A DNA stretch of 64,000 bases from Anastatus disparis (lineage: Eukaryota > Arthropoda > Insecta > Hymenoptera > Eupelmidae). Location: assembly GCA_017163975.1 (NCBI GenBank), contig JAFFSR010000315.1, positions 558,001 to 622,000 of the forward strand, given 5' to 3'. The notes under the pieces were generated by a model. That model was not told the DNA's origin, did not search any database, and worked only from the letters and a program-made list of their open reading frames with translations. The position numbers and the translations under genes are program-made. Positions within the stretch are counted from its first letter, which is position 1. Each line of letters starts with the position of its first letter. Shown piece after piece: positions 46,731-58,418 of the stretch.

Positions 46731-46732
<2 letters not shown>

Positions 46733-46768
<36 letters not shown>
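46733..46768. repeat. (AT)n microsatellite
   Basis: About 36 bp of alternating A and T directly outside the foldback element. Confidence 0.9.
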
Positions 46769-46774
<6 letters not shown>

Positions 46775-47020
46775 AATGTATAATTGCCGAAAATAACCAT
46801 TTTTTATCGTTATATTATTTTTACAAATTTTATTATTATTTATTTATCATATAACAATTAATTCATAGCATTTTTCATAATTTCTTTTATGTTTCAGCTT
46901 TTAAAGTAAAAAGGCAGTAAATTAAATTAGTCAATATAAAAGTAATTCTTTTGTGAATATCTTTGAAAAAAGTTCAATAAAAATGAATTAAAATTCTGAA
47001 AAGAATTTAAATTTTCAATA

Positions 47021-47932
47021 ATGGTTTTGACTGAGGAAGATAAATTGATTGTTAAGGGACGGGGATTGTATAGTTGCATTGCTTTCATGTTAACTGATAA
47101 TCATGTGTTAGAATTTAATAATATTTCAAAATGGTGCACCTCATTCAACATGCAATTAACTTCACTAATTCAAAGACCATAATATAATAATTCAGTACCG
47201 ATTGATGGAGAATTAATACAGTTATTATTTTTCGGAAATTTAGATAAGGGTCACCGGATTTGTGTGCATTATAATGATAAGGTGATTCATATATATGACA
47301 GTTTAAATCTTAAATATCTACAAGATGAGCATAAGATTCATATAAACAGATTATTTCCGAACAAATTAGAATTGAGCATAGTATTCGGAACAGTACAATC
47401 ACAAACAAATAATTATAATTGTGGCGTTCTTGCAATTGTTTTTGCTGTTGCAATACTTTATAATTTAGGTCCACGTTGTTTAAGATATAATGTTTCTCAA
47501 ATGCGATTACGTTTATCAAGAATTTTTAGAATGCAACAAATAAGAATGTTTTCAGTTTTACAAAATTATAATAATGCAAATATTAATAACGATAATCCAC
47601 CGGACATGATGAGATGGAGTTTTTGTCATGAGCAACGTCTAAATCAAATAACATTGAATTTAGATTTTGCCGAGCTTGAACTATTAGAAAAAAACTCACA
47701 AATGCATTTATTGGCAGAACAAAAAAAGATCATGAAAATGTATCGTAAACGAAAGAATTCGAATCATGAAACAATTTTGATGGAAATTGACAATGACATT
47801 TCAGATACAAATTTTTTAATACCAGATAATGATATAATGGGAATTGATGATATCCACTTGAATCATAACGATAGTAAAATTAGGACAGTTGAGATTAAAT
47901 TAAATGAAGGAAAGAAGAATCAAAAGAAATAG
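47021..47932 (+). pseudogene. Ulp1/C48-like cysteine protease gene, one in-frame stop
   Basis: ATG at 47021 gives MVLTEEDKLIVKGRGLYSC. One TAA at 47180-47182 follows SLIQRP, and the frame is then open to 47932. Candidate catalytic residues in Ulp1 order: His in GHRICVHYND, Asp in HIYDSLN, Gln in TVQSQTNNYN and Cys in NYNCGVLAIVFAVA. The fold in known relatives removes SUMO or ubiquitin-like tags, and Helitrons and some other large transposons encode versions. The C-terminal 110 residues are polar and unrecognised. A single stop in an otherwise open 300-codon frame makes it one of the least decayed genes here. Confidence 0.75.
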
Positions 47933-48034
47933 ATGAAAAAGAAGCTTTATTTATAACAGGACTTAAGAGCATGACAAAGCTGCCCACCTTCTAATAATAT
48001 TTCCAATCCTATCTAATGAATAAACGATGCGTTC

Positions 48035-48376
48035 AATCCAGTTTTTTTGCTACAAATAACAAATTTGTAAGATTAAACTCTAGTGAAGACAACTCAAGAA
48101 ATCCGCCAAAATATTATACATATAAAGTTATAATGAAAACTTTCAATGTATCGTATTTTATGGTTAGGTTTATCAAGTTGGATATCTAATTCCCAATCCA
48201 AGCTCATAAAAAAATAACAAGTCCAAATAATTTTTTATTTGAACAAAAATTATTTAATTAATATAGCTTTAGTGCGGACAAGTCATTATATTTGTTTAAT
48301 TTATAAATTTGAAAAGATATTAATGAAATAAAAAAAGCAAAACTCAATTGCTGCAGCTCCGATATCCCGTTAATAG
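48035..48376 (-). mobile_element. 340-bp insert, second copy of the segment at 32222-32560
   Basis: In reverse orientation it matches the 32222-32560 segment from TAACGGGATATCGGAGCTGC through TTGTCCGCACTAAAGC to TTTGTAGCAAAAAAAC. Identity is moderate. It separates the protease gene from the lysine-rich repeat. Confidence 0.7.
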
Positions 48377-48499
48377 GAAAATGGTAACAGAGCAATTACA
48401 TAAATATAAAAAAAATTTCAGAAAAAGAAATTATTATGGAAATGCAAGAAAAAAATGTAATGATAAATTAGAACTAAGACGAGTCTAAGAAACTTTACG

Positions 48500-49070
48500 T
48501 AAGAAAAAAGCTTATATGAAAATGAAAAAAGGACAACCAAATAAATATGAACAGAAATTAAAAAATACTAAGATAACAAAATGGCAATTCAAGGAAACAA
48601 TGAGTACTAATGAATTTGAACAAATACGTGCGAATAAGGCCTTAAGTTAGAAAGAAGCTCATATGAAAATCAAAGAAAAAATTCTAAATAAATATGAAGA
48701 GAAATTAGAAAATACTAAGATAACAAAATTGAAATTCAAAGAAAAAATGAGTATTGGTTAATTGGTACAAATACGTGTGAATGAAGCTTCACGTAAAAAA
48801 GAAGATTATATAAAAATTAAAAGAAACAACCCAATAAATATAAAGAAAAATTAAAAAATACTAAAATAACAAAAATTAAATTAAAGATAAAAAAGGGTAC
48901 TGATAAAATGGAACGAATACATACAAATAAAGCTACACGTAAAAAAAAGCTTACATAAAAATGGAAGAAGAACAACCAAATAAATATAAAAAAAATTGAA
49001 AATATTAAGATATAAAAAAAAATCATTTGAAAAAAGAGATACTAATAAATTGAGAAATTGCATAAAAAAG
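48500..49070 (+). repeat. 147-bp tandem repeat encoding a lysine-rich motif
   Basis: AAATATGAACAGAAATTAAA at 48545 recurs at 48692, 48839 and, degraded, near 48980: a 147-bp (49-codon) period. The encoded unit reads like NKYEEKLENTKITKLKFKEK followed by EQIRVNEA and a KK-rich joint. The period being a multiple of three suggests it arose as coding sequence, upstream of the Helitron Rep domain. Later units contain stops and frameshifts. Confidence 0.75.
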
Positions 49071-49499
49071 AAAAATTACGCAAAAAAGAGACTTATAAAA
49101 GAGTTATTAGTAAACAATATAATGAATATGAAAGAATGGTACAAATAAAAAATAAAAAATTGGAAAATGCCGATATTATTAAGAAAATACAAGTAAAAAA
49201 TGATTGTTACTAATTAAAATAATTACGCACAAGGTGTAAGCAAATAGAAATTGATGACAATAAACATGTTAATAATGATACTACAATAAATAAACCAATA
49301 GATGAGAAAAAGCGAAAACATAAGTATGATTCTTATCAATTGAAGACATTATTTATTGAGTGTTAATAATTAAAAATTAAAGACAACAATTATAATAACA
49401 ATTACAATAATAATAATCATAATAACAATCATAATATTGTATTGAACAAAGTTACTGATAAAACAATAAAGGGCAAAGTAGAAAAAAAATTGAAGAAAT

Positions 49500-52400
49500 T
49501 AAATAATAAAATATTAATTGAAAAAATTAATTCGAAACTGATTGGTTGCACAGCATATATATATATTTTGATGAAAATCTCATATCTGAAAATTACATTG
49601 GTTTCATGAGAAATACACGTGTTTATCGTGATGCGGAAGATTTTGCTTTCGAATATACTAAAAGTAACAATTTTCCCAATTGTTGTCATAAATGTAAAGT
49701 AGAATTGTTAGAAAATCCTCCTTACCCAAAACAATTAAAATGTTTAGCAACTGTATTAACGGAAGGAATCATCGATTTTCGACGAAATGTTAAGTTGTAC
49801 AATGATGCTTTAGCATTCGCAACTATTAGTGCTAATTTTGATACATTGCCGGGTAAAGGACCTCAAGTTATTAGAATATGTGGAAAAATTTACCTTAATG
49901 TATATGCGTTACATCCTAATAAAGATGAAGCACGTAAATATGGACAATTATATATTTTAAATAATGAAATGACAACGATTGAACGCAATGAGTTTAATAT
50001 AAATTTAACATTAGAACATTTAAATATCTTGATAAGAGACATTAACCCTAATGCTAAAGCCTATTAAATGATGCATAAAGTAGAAGAAGAACTGCAATGA
50101 TGTGCAAAAATCTATTGTCCTCCAAGAACTGTTACTATGTCTATTGTCTGCAGTAATATTATGGATAAAAATAGATATAATCTATCTACCTGTAATGAAG
50201 TTGCAATAGTATATGTTGGAGAAGACGATCAGCCTCCTATTGAACGTGATATTGTCATTTACTCTAAGTATGATAAACCAATTAGTATACCGACAATTAG
50301 AAAACATATAGATCCTATGACATATCCGTTTATTCAACCTAATGATGGTTTTGAATGGATGCCAAATATGAAAAGTAAATTTGGAAAATGTAATATTTCA
50401 AATTTTAAATTTTATAATTAAAGACTTAGTGTCAGAAATGAATTTAATCCATTTCTTAATTTAAGAAAATTATCTCAACAGTTTATTGTTGATGCGTTTA
50501 AGGAAGTTGAAACGTCCAGATTATATTTCATACGAAAAAACCAAAACTTATTAAGAAGTGATTGTTATAAAGGTGTTATGGACTATTAACATAACAAAAA
50601 AGAATTAGATTCTTTAAAAATTGAAAAAATGGTAGTATTACTGTCAAACCTTACAGGAAGTCCACGATTTTTAAAACAAAATTACATTGACTCAATGACA
50701 CTTGTCATTTATCATGGTAAACCTGACCTTTTTGTAACTATGACCTGTAACCCACATTGTAAAGAAATAACTGAAAACTTGGAAATTTATGAAAATTCAA
50801 TAGATAGGCCAGATATTATAACAAAAGTATTTTATTAAAAAGTAGAAGATTAAAAAAATTTAGTAATAAAAAATGGAATATTAGGAAGATGAATTGCATA
50901 TAGCTATGTAATTGAATTTGAAAACGAGGATTACCGCAAATGCGTATGTTGTTACTCTTAGATAAAAATGATAAATTTGATATTTCCGAAAAAGTTGATA
51001 AAATAATAAGTGCGGAAATTCCAAATAGAGATATTCATCCAAAATTATAAAGTATTGTTAAACAATTTATGATACGTGGTTTCTGTCGTATGCAAAATAT
51101 AAATTGTACATGTATGGATAAAAATACGAAACAATGTACGAAAAATTTTCCAAAATAATTTAATAATACAACAACATTTAAATCCAATGAATATCCACTA
51201 TACAAACGTAAAAATGATGGCGTAAAAATTATTTTCAAAAATAAATTTACAGAAAGAATTGCAGATAATGGATTTGTTGTTTTTTACAATCGTTACTTAT
51301 TATTGAAATGTAATGCACATATAAACGTAGAAGTTTGTTCCACTGTTCAATGCATTAAATATTTATTCAAATACTGTTATAAAGGTCATGATTGTGCATA
51401 CATTAAAATACATCAAGTAAATGTAGATTTTTAATCAGAAAATAAAGACACTTTTCAAAATGACGATAGTGAAAATGTTGAATATGAATATGACGAAATC
51501 CAACAATTCATTAATACACGATATTTATGTCCACCTGAAGCAATGCACAGATTATTAGAATATCCTTTACATGTCATTCCATATACTATAAAACGTTTAA
51601 GCGTCCATGAAGGAAATCAACAAAACGTATTTTTTTAAGAAGGAAAAGAAGAAATGATCATGCGAAAAAATGTGGGAACAACATTAACAGCATATTTTGA
51701 ATTGAATAGAGAAGATTTTAAAGCACGAAATTACTTGTATTCAGAAATACCAAATTTTTATACATTTGATGGAAAACTGAAAAAGTGAAATAAAAGAGAA
51801 AAAAAAAGAAAACCAATACTTAGTAGAATGTACTTTGTAAGTCCGAAAGATAGAGAACGTTATTTTATAAGGTTATTACTATTACATGTGAGCTTTGCGT
51901 ACTGTTGATGATGTGATGTACAATTCGTTTTATGAGGCAGCTAAGGCAAAACAATTAATTAATGAAGATGAAGAATGGGATAGATGTTTGGAAGAAGCAT
52001 CTTCAACAGAATTCCCTTATGCTCTTTGTGAATTATTTGCGTTTATTTGCGTTCTTCATAATCCTATAAATACACGAGATTTATATAAAAAATATAAAGA
52101 TAAATTTTACCACCCTGAATACAAAAAAAAATATACGCGAAGATTATGCATTAAATGTTATTAAAAATAATTGACAAGTCAATGGATTTTCATCAAACGA
52201 TTTAAATTTACCTAACATAAGCACGTTTATAGAAGAAGATAATAATCAAATAGTTTTTAATCATAATAATAATATTCTTAATGAATTAAAAATAAAAATA
52301 AATTCTTTGGATGATAAACAAAAGCAAATATTCAACTCTACTATAAAAAGTTTAAACAACCAAAGTAAAAAAAAATATATTTCTATAATCACAAGGACAA

Positions 52401-52600
52401 TATTATAAAAAAGTTGGTGTTTATTTGCCGTTACCAGTTTTTAGTCATGGGCAATTATATGTTGCTCTTTCAAGGACGAAATTTAAAAATAATTTAAAAT
52501 TATTGTTAGGTGACCATGCTATTGTCAACGGAGAAAATAAAAATGATCAGAACACAATATATACAAAAAACATTGTTTATAAAGAGATATTATAAAGAAT
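49500..52600 (+). pseudogene. Helitron Rep/helicase protein remnant
   Basis: Segments in order: FRRNVKLYNDALAFATISAN and GKGPQVIRICGKIY (49780-49900), NEFNPFLNLRKLSQQFIVDA (about 50440), LTGSPRFLKQNYIDSMTLVI and PDLFVTMTCNPH (50650-50760), then RGLPQMRMLLLLDKND at about 50925-50970, where active Rep proteins have an HUH pair: both His are replaced (Gln and Arg, 50937-50945). NAHINVEVCSTVQCIKYLFK and YCYKGHDCAYIKI (about 51310-51400) keep the tyrosine region. MRTVDDVMYNSFYEAAKAKQ starts the linker (51895). The Pif1-like helicase core is absent; only FSHGQLYVALSRTKFKN, its C-terminal end (about 52440-52490), remains. Many stops. Confidence 0.9.
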
Positions 52601-52679
52601 ATGTCAAGAGATGTTGTATATGTTGTTGTGTAATAGTTGAACTCGAAATATAATAGAAAATATAATATTTACTAAAATA

Positions 52680-52697
52680 TATATATATATATATATG
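52680..52697. repeat. (AT)n run
   Basis: Short AT dinucleotide repeat 3' of the Helitron gene. Confidence 0.85.
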
Positions 52698-52733
52698 ATA
52701 TCAACTGACGCTTTCAAAATAATTTGATATGAT

Positions 52734-52840
52734 GTTGAATCAGCTATATAAGAGGATGCGCTGTTAAATCGGCTGCATATGGGGATGCGCTGTTGAATCA
52801 GCTGCATATTGGGATGCGCTGTTGAATTGGCTGCATATTG
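52734..52840. repeat. 32-33-bp minisatellite, 3-4 units
   Basis: Units contain GATGCGCTGTTGAATCAGCT followed by GCATAT and GGG. Only about three and a half units. Lies just 3' of the Helitron gene, where some Helitron-related families carry minisatellites. Confidence 0.85.
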
Positions 52841-52864
52841 ACTGCATATTTATAAAGCTAAATA

Positions 52865-53390
52865 AAATATAGGACCTGAAATATTATTGGGCCCAAAAAA
52901 ATATAAGGCCAAAAAAAAATAATGCCCAAAAAAAAATAAGGCCCAAGAAAATATAAGGCTCAAAAAAATATAAAGCCCAAAAAAATATAAAGCCCAAAAA
53001 ATATAAAGACCAAAAAAATATTGGTTCCAAAAAATTATTGGTCCCAAAAAAATAGAAGGCCCAAGAAAATATAAGGCCCAAAAAAATATAAAGCCCAAAA
53101 AATATAGAGACCGAAAAAATATTGGGCCCAAAAAAATATTAAGTCCAAAAAAATATAAGATGCAAGAAAATATAATGCCCAAAAAATTATAAAGCCCAAA
53201 AAAATATAGAACCAAAAAAAAATATTGGACCCAAAAAAATATAAGACCCAAAAAAATAAGGCTCAAAAAAATAAAGAGCCCAAGAAAATATAAGGATGAA
53301 AAAAAAGAAGGGCCCAAAAAAATGGGCATTGAATAAAAATATAGGGCCCAAAATAATATAAGACCCAAAAAATATGGCCCAAAAAGAAGC
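52865..53390. repeat. GCCCAAAAAAATATAAG minisatellite
   Basis: About thirty units of 16-19 bp built on GGCCCAAAAAAATATAAG, with variants such as GACCGAAAAAATATTGG and GCCCAAGAAAATATAAG. The Phe/Leu/Tyr/Trp-rich minus-strand open frames (52850-53368) are products of the repeat. Confidence 0.95.
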
Positions 53391-53476
53391 TTATGACTAA
53401 TGAGTACTAATTATATAGAGCCCAATAAAAAATTGTTACTTTTATTACCAAAAGATTAGACACATTTAACAAATGC

Positions 53477-53522
53477 GGAGAACCGGAGAACCGGAGAACT
53501 GGGGAACCGGAGAAACGGAAAA
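53477..53522. repeat. 9-bp tandem repeat GGAGAACCG
   Basis: Five to six units of GGAGAACCG or close variants. Confidence 0.85.
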
Positions 53523-53640
53523 AAAGTGGTTTCACTTTAATATAATATACGAAGATTATTCCTACAATTGTAATAATTCTCATTCTATAATTCTGGTTGA
53601 ATATTATCATAAAATAATTGAATTTATTTAAAGAAAAACA

Positions 53641-53755
53641 ACAATTGTTATTTCTTAAGGATTAGGACACGTATATTTTTAAATTTAGGAAAAAGAATAA
53701 TTGCTATTTCTTAAGGATTGGAACGGGTATATTTTTAAATTTAGGCACTTAGATT
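53641..53755. repeat. 56-bp tandem duplication
   Basis: ATTTCTTAAGGATTAGGACA and ATTTCTTAAGGATTGGAACG are 56 bp apart; both are followed by TATATTTTTAAATTTAGG. Confidence 0.85.
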
Positions 53756-53950
53756 AGATATTTTCCTCTACTTTAAATTAAAATGATATATTTATATTAA
53801 AGTTATGTAAAATTCTTCTAATTCTACAAAATATCATGTAATCTTAGGCTTTAAAGACGTTTGTATCTTTTTAAATAAATTATAAATCTCATCTAAATTA
53901 AATTTTTATTATGTATTTGAATTAGCTTACATTCAATAATTCCTTTTTAA

Positions 53951-54280
53951 AGATATATGAGGATATTGTCCTTTATATAAATAACTTTTTTCATATGATG
54001 ATATTAGATAGATTCTAACCCGGTTCCCGTTTTACACAGTACATCAGGCTAGACTATCTGACACACTATATCGAAATCTTGGATTGCCAATCGATGGTCA
54101 GTCACTTTTGTGACCAACAATCAACCGATACCCAATAAGGTCGGATTTTTTGAGAGTTGCGATATAAATAGCACATACACTAATTTTCTTTAAAAGAAAT
54201 TCAGAGGTACCTCGCCAGGATTCGAACCCACGCCCACCACGTCGATAGCAAAAGCTCTATCCTTTACACCACCACGCTCT
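53951..54280 (-). mobile_element. tRNA-derived SINE, second copy
   Basis: Reverse-strand copy of the SINE at 9000-9349. The minus strand starts AGAGCGTGGTGGTGTAAAGG and has B box GGGTTCGAATCC (54229-54218). Body landmarks GTTGGTCACAAAAGTGACTG and AACGGGAACCGGGTTAGAAT correspond to the first copy. The first 15 bp of the head (54266-54280) are repeated once more at 54284-54298. No clear target duplication remains, so this copy is probably older. Perhaps one base in five differs between copies, judged by eye. Confidence 0.9.
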
Positions 54281-54758
54281 ACTACACCACCACGCTCTAT
54301 TTAGATACAATAATAGTTGTAGCGTATAGCTGCAAAGGTAGTTATCTCGAAAAAAAATTGTTTTACAGGTAAAATTATTTTTTGCTGTATTTATATATAT
54401 ATATTATACTACTTAATATTTTAACTTTTTTTGCATCATTAAATATACTTTGGATAGAATTAATGATGGACGAAGTATGTAAAATCATACTAATTTATTG
54501 TATGATTTAGAGATCTTTTTTTTTTGATTTAGCTTATTTTGCAACTATTTTTGGATTTGACTTCTTCTGTCAAAATTTCTTATATAGTAAAGCAAAATAA
54601 TATTTTATAAATAAATATAAAAAATATTTTATCAACAGAATATTTTATTATCAATGAAAAAAAAACATTTTTAAGATGAATCATTTCTGTGCAAACTCAA
54701 AATAACTTGATTAACAAACAACAAAAAATTTTATAACAAATTTCAATTTTCTAAAACT

Positions 54759-55080
54759 TCAAACATTTTTACTTATATCTTCAAAGCAGTCACATTCTGC
54801 ATTTTCTTCTTCGCATTCATGTTCTGCTGTTTCAAATATTGAAGTCTCGAATACATTTATGTAAAATTGAAGTTCTTGAATGGTTCGCCAATCTTTTCCA
54901 TAATGTTTCGCTAGAAGATTTTTAACATCTCGAACTTTAAGTACTTTCAAATTTACAGTTCTTGCAGGTATCATCGTAGGTCGACATTTTTAAAAAAGTC
55001 TTTTCCCTTTTTATAACAGATTTTATATCATTGATTTCACAATCATTTTTCACCTTGTATAAGTACTGTATTTTTCTGTT
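54759..55080 (-). pseudogene. Fragment of a repetitive arthropod protein, unnamed
   Basis: The minus-strand frame 54974-54759 gives ARTVNLKVLKVRDVKNLLAK and YGKDWRTIQELQFYINVFET, then an acidic, Cys-containing end. Just upstream in a shifted frame is YLYKVKNDCEINDIKSVIKR. I recall similar VNLKxFKVRDIKN...ELQFY segments in multicopy insect proteins of unknown function, but cannot name the family. Short, frameshifted and isolated, it looks like a transposon remnant. Confidence 0.4.
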
Positions 55081-55099
55081 TCTTAATAAAAAAGCGTTT

Positions 55100-56780
55100 T
55101 TTTAATGCAAATTTAAAATGTCAATAAGATGTTTGTTTCAAATTTTTGGTTCTGACGGTTTTTCAATCCAAATTGTCTAAATCATCACCAATAGAAAAAA
55201 TTCTTCACTTGCTGCCAAAACTTCGTGAAACTTTGAAGGCTCAACAAGCACTTCTATTGCTTTCAATCTTTTTTCTCTGTTTCCGTTTTTTACCGTTACT
55301 CATATGTATTTTTAATGCTAATTATTCCTGAAAATTTCCGGAAAATGTCAAAAATTGCTTAAAAAAAACGTTTTTTTGCATTTTTAGAGATGTGGCACCA
55401 ATGGGAATATTCTGAAAAAATTCAGGGAAGTGTCTTTTAATAAAATATATAAAATTTATGAAATTCAACCCTGCAATCTTCTCTGGACAAAAATAAGAAA
55501 GATTTTATAGAAAAAAAAAATTTTTTAGATGATTTAGTATCAAATAATCATTATTCAGAAAAATTCTCATGATTTGTAAATGAATTTTCGATCCCCCATG
55601 ATTTTTTTTCAGAAGGGTAGATCGACTAGAATTCAAGAAAAAAATAGCATGCAAAAAACTATTTTTTTAAGGTATGGGGAGGGCGGAGGGGGTAGGGGGT
55701 TCAAAATATGGTAAAAACTCTTTTTTTAATATTAGATTACAGTAATTAAAGCGAGAATGATTTTCGAATCTGAGGCATTTTCGATCATCTTAATGGGGGG
55801 TACCCTTTAAATAGTGTAATGTATATTGAGCATTAGTGCAAATACTAACTGCAGATTAAAAGCGTAATTTATGCATAAAAGGCCAAGGTGATAATAAGAA
55901 TAATTAAATGTTCAAATAAAATTTAAATAAAATAACGGATATATTAAACCATTTGAATATAAATTTATTATACAATAGCAGTGGCATTTTATAATTTTCT
56001 AATCACAATTTTTTACTTATTATCACATTTTTATAATTTAGCAATAGGTTTAATAAGAAATTAAAACGTATATAAAAGTTACATTTGTAATAAATAACTT
56101 AATTGAAAAAATTAAACATGCATAAAGTCATATGAATAATATTTTTATAGAATAGTAACAAAATAATATTCATCAATGAATTAACAAGTTGTATAAGAAT
56201 AGCTTGTATGAATAATTTAATAGTATAGATAAAAATATAAATGAATAATATCTTCAAAAAATATAATCATGTATACCACACTTATTTTTTGCTATAAAGA
56301 TTTGGCAATTTTCCCAAATATCCAGCAATTTTCTCAAAACTTTAACATTTTTTGTAAATTTCTTATTGCCGTTTTTTTATCATCTTTTAAAAGCTCTGTC
56401 AAACCTATAAATTTGTTCTTACGGTAAACATAAAAAATCTTATTGCAGGTAATATTCGCATTTATTATTTTTTTTAAATATCATATGATGAGATTACTTT
56501 GCATCAATATATGATATAATGATTATATTAATGCAAGACTGGAAAAAAACACACTGTCGAACGAACACGCACGCAACAGCTGTAGTGTTGCAATATTGCT
56601 AGATGTAATATTTATATCTAATGAGTCAAATGAGAACTACGGATAATTTGCTTTGACTTGTGTAGTAAGGATAGAACTCCCTTAAAAATGTAAATATGCA
56701 ATATGTAATATTAAATAATAAATTAAAAGGAAATTTCTTTACTTTTTTTAATATTAAATATTAAATATTTCCATATGTAA
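55100..56780. other. A+T-rich DNA without recognised gene
   Basis: A G-rich patch (GGGGAGGGCGGAGGGGGTAG, about 55677-55696) stands out on the plus strand. No protein-like frame is supported; the 61-codon frame at 55146 has no motif. Confidence 0.45.
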
Positions 56781-56786
56781 ATAGTA

Positions 56787-56984
56787 CAGTGCTTAACATT
56801 TTGCATAAAGGAAATATAGAACTACCAAATAGTCCTACTAACCCAGAAGAATTAAAAAAATAAGCTACAGGATTTTCAGAAAAAATATTAGATTATACAA
56901 CAATTCTTTAGCTTTTGCAAATTTTGGTGCAAATTTCGACAAATTAACAAGAAGGGGACCACAAGTAATCAAAAGGCTCTAGGG
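56787..56984 (+). pseudogene. Second Helitron Rep fragment
   Basis: Translation in two frames gives LHKGNIELPNSPTNPEELKK, then FRKNIRLYNNSLAFANFGAN followed by FDKLTRRGPQVIKRL and a stop. The latter matches FRRNVKLYNDALAFATISAN and GKGPQVIRIC of the Helitron at 49780-49900 but is clearly a different, diverged copy. It ends abruptly at about 56984, where unrelated sequence starts. Confidence 0.8.
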
Positions 56985-58410
56985 AGATAAGAATGTAAAA
57001 ATTGCTCACAGCGGTATTGATAAACAGGCTTTTCCACTCGAAAGGTCATATAAAAAAAACTCCTTAGCCAAATTTTTAGACCTCTAGACCCCTCTTTTCA
57101 CTATATAACCTCAAAAACGTGATTTTTCGATTTTTCTTTATTTCTGACGAAACATTGCTTAAAACGATCTGAAAATTTGCATGCGTGAGTTTTTATAGAC
57201 TCCGAATATTCCTAATTTTTTTCAAACTCTCTCGTTAGAAAATGAGCTTTTGCGACCTCGTTTTAGGTTTCATTATTTGGGATCTATTTCGTAAACTTAT
57301 TTGGCTAAACTTTTAAACTATTTTTTTTTGTATTTTTTTCCGCTCTTTGGAATGACGGAATCAGAATTATAAATTTCAAGGTGCGTCATACTCAAAAGTT
57401 GAAAAAAACGATTTTTATTGCATTTTTCACTATATTTGGGGACTTGACCGTAAAAGACAGTGACTGTGTAGGCGAAAAATAGTTTTTTACACATCGAAAT
57501 GTGTTTTCAGATGCATTTGGACGCAGATCAAGTGCTTTAAAAATTACTATTATTTTACTTATGATCATAATAGACAGCATATTACTTTGAACCCAGAGAT
57601 ACTTCATATTGAATTGTTATTCAAAACATTTATAAATATTTGTAATCAAATTAAAAACATTTTTTTAAATATTGATTGTTCGATAGAAAGGCTGTGTTAT
57701 GATAAGAAACTTTTAAATACTTTCATTTAATGCATGTTTAAATGTGTAGCAGTCAAAAGTAGAAAAAAATCTGTTTTTTAAAAGTTTTTGCTTTTTATTG
57801 GGGATGTTACCTGAAAAGTTAATAAATAATGATCTTTTTGAAAAGCAGATAGATTGAAAAGTATTATAATGGATTTTATAAAGATCTAGACGTATGAGAA
57901 CAAATATTAGTACATTATGATGCAAGTGACAAATCGCCTATCATGGCACGAAGCGTATTAGCACCTGAGTGAAGCGAGGGTGATAATTCACGTTCTGCAA
58001 TATAGGCAATTTATACTACGAGTATCATACAATTTTTTAGAACACTTACTAGCATAAATCCGCTTTTACGCCTGTCCGTAGCATTAGCAGTGTAATTATG
58101 CACCGTGCAGTTATTGCCGAGCGTAGCAAAGCTGATAAGCACGGTGAAATAATGGACTATTTATGACACGGCTAGGTGTGACATAAATGCAGATCGATGC
58201 TACTCAGTGCTATAAAATTACATAATTTACCGAAGATAGATAAGTATTCGTAAAAAAGAAATGAAAATAACATTGAATCTATTAAAAAAATTAAATCTTT
58301 TTTTAATTAAAATATTGAATTATGTATTTATTAATTGATAATTGTTAAATTAAACTGAGAATCGTAGAAGTTTGGAAGAAGCTTATAATTATAATTTGTT
58401 TAAATATACG
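56985..58410. other. No gene recognised; less A+T-rich patch at 57920-58200
   Basis: 57000-57900 is A+T-rich with homopolymer runs. 57920-58200 contains words such as GCACCTGAGTGAAGCGAGGG and GCCGAGCGTAGCAAAGCTGA, suggestive of a dispersed element end, without a partner in the window. Confidence 0.35.
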
Positions 58411-58418
58411 AAATAATT

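Larger units (their letters stand above)
47021..52600 (+). mobile_element. Helitron-type rolling-circle transposon with accessory protease gene, decayed
   Basis: Two coding blocks lie on the same strand: a Ulp1-like protease (47021-47932), then the Helitron Rep/helicase protein (about 49500-52600), with a lysine-rich tandem repeat between them. Large Helitrons often carry such peptidase genes. Whether the protease belongs to the same unit or was a separate insertion is not proven; a 340-bp mobile segment (48035-48376) lies between them. Typical TC and CTRR ends were not identified. Most of the helicase is deleted and many stops are present. Confidence 0.8.

Noticed and set aside
52850..53368. 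Hydrophobic 172-codon minus-strand frame resembling membrane protein
   Set aside because: Encoded by the GCCCAAAAAAATATAAG minisatellite; periodic Phe/Trp/Leu/Tyr pattern follows the repeat.
54759..54974. Intact small host gene
   Set aside because: Upstream similarity continues in another frame, so it is a frameshifted fragment of a longer repetitive protein.
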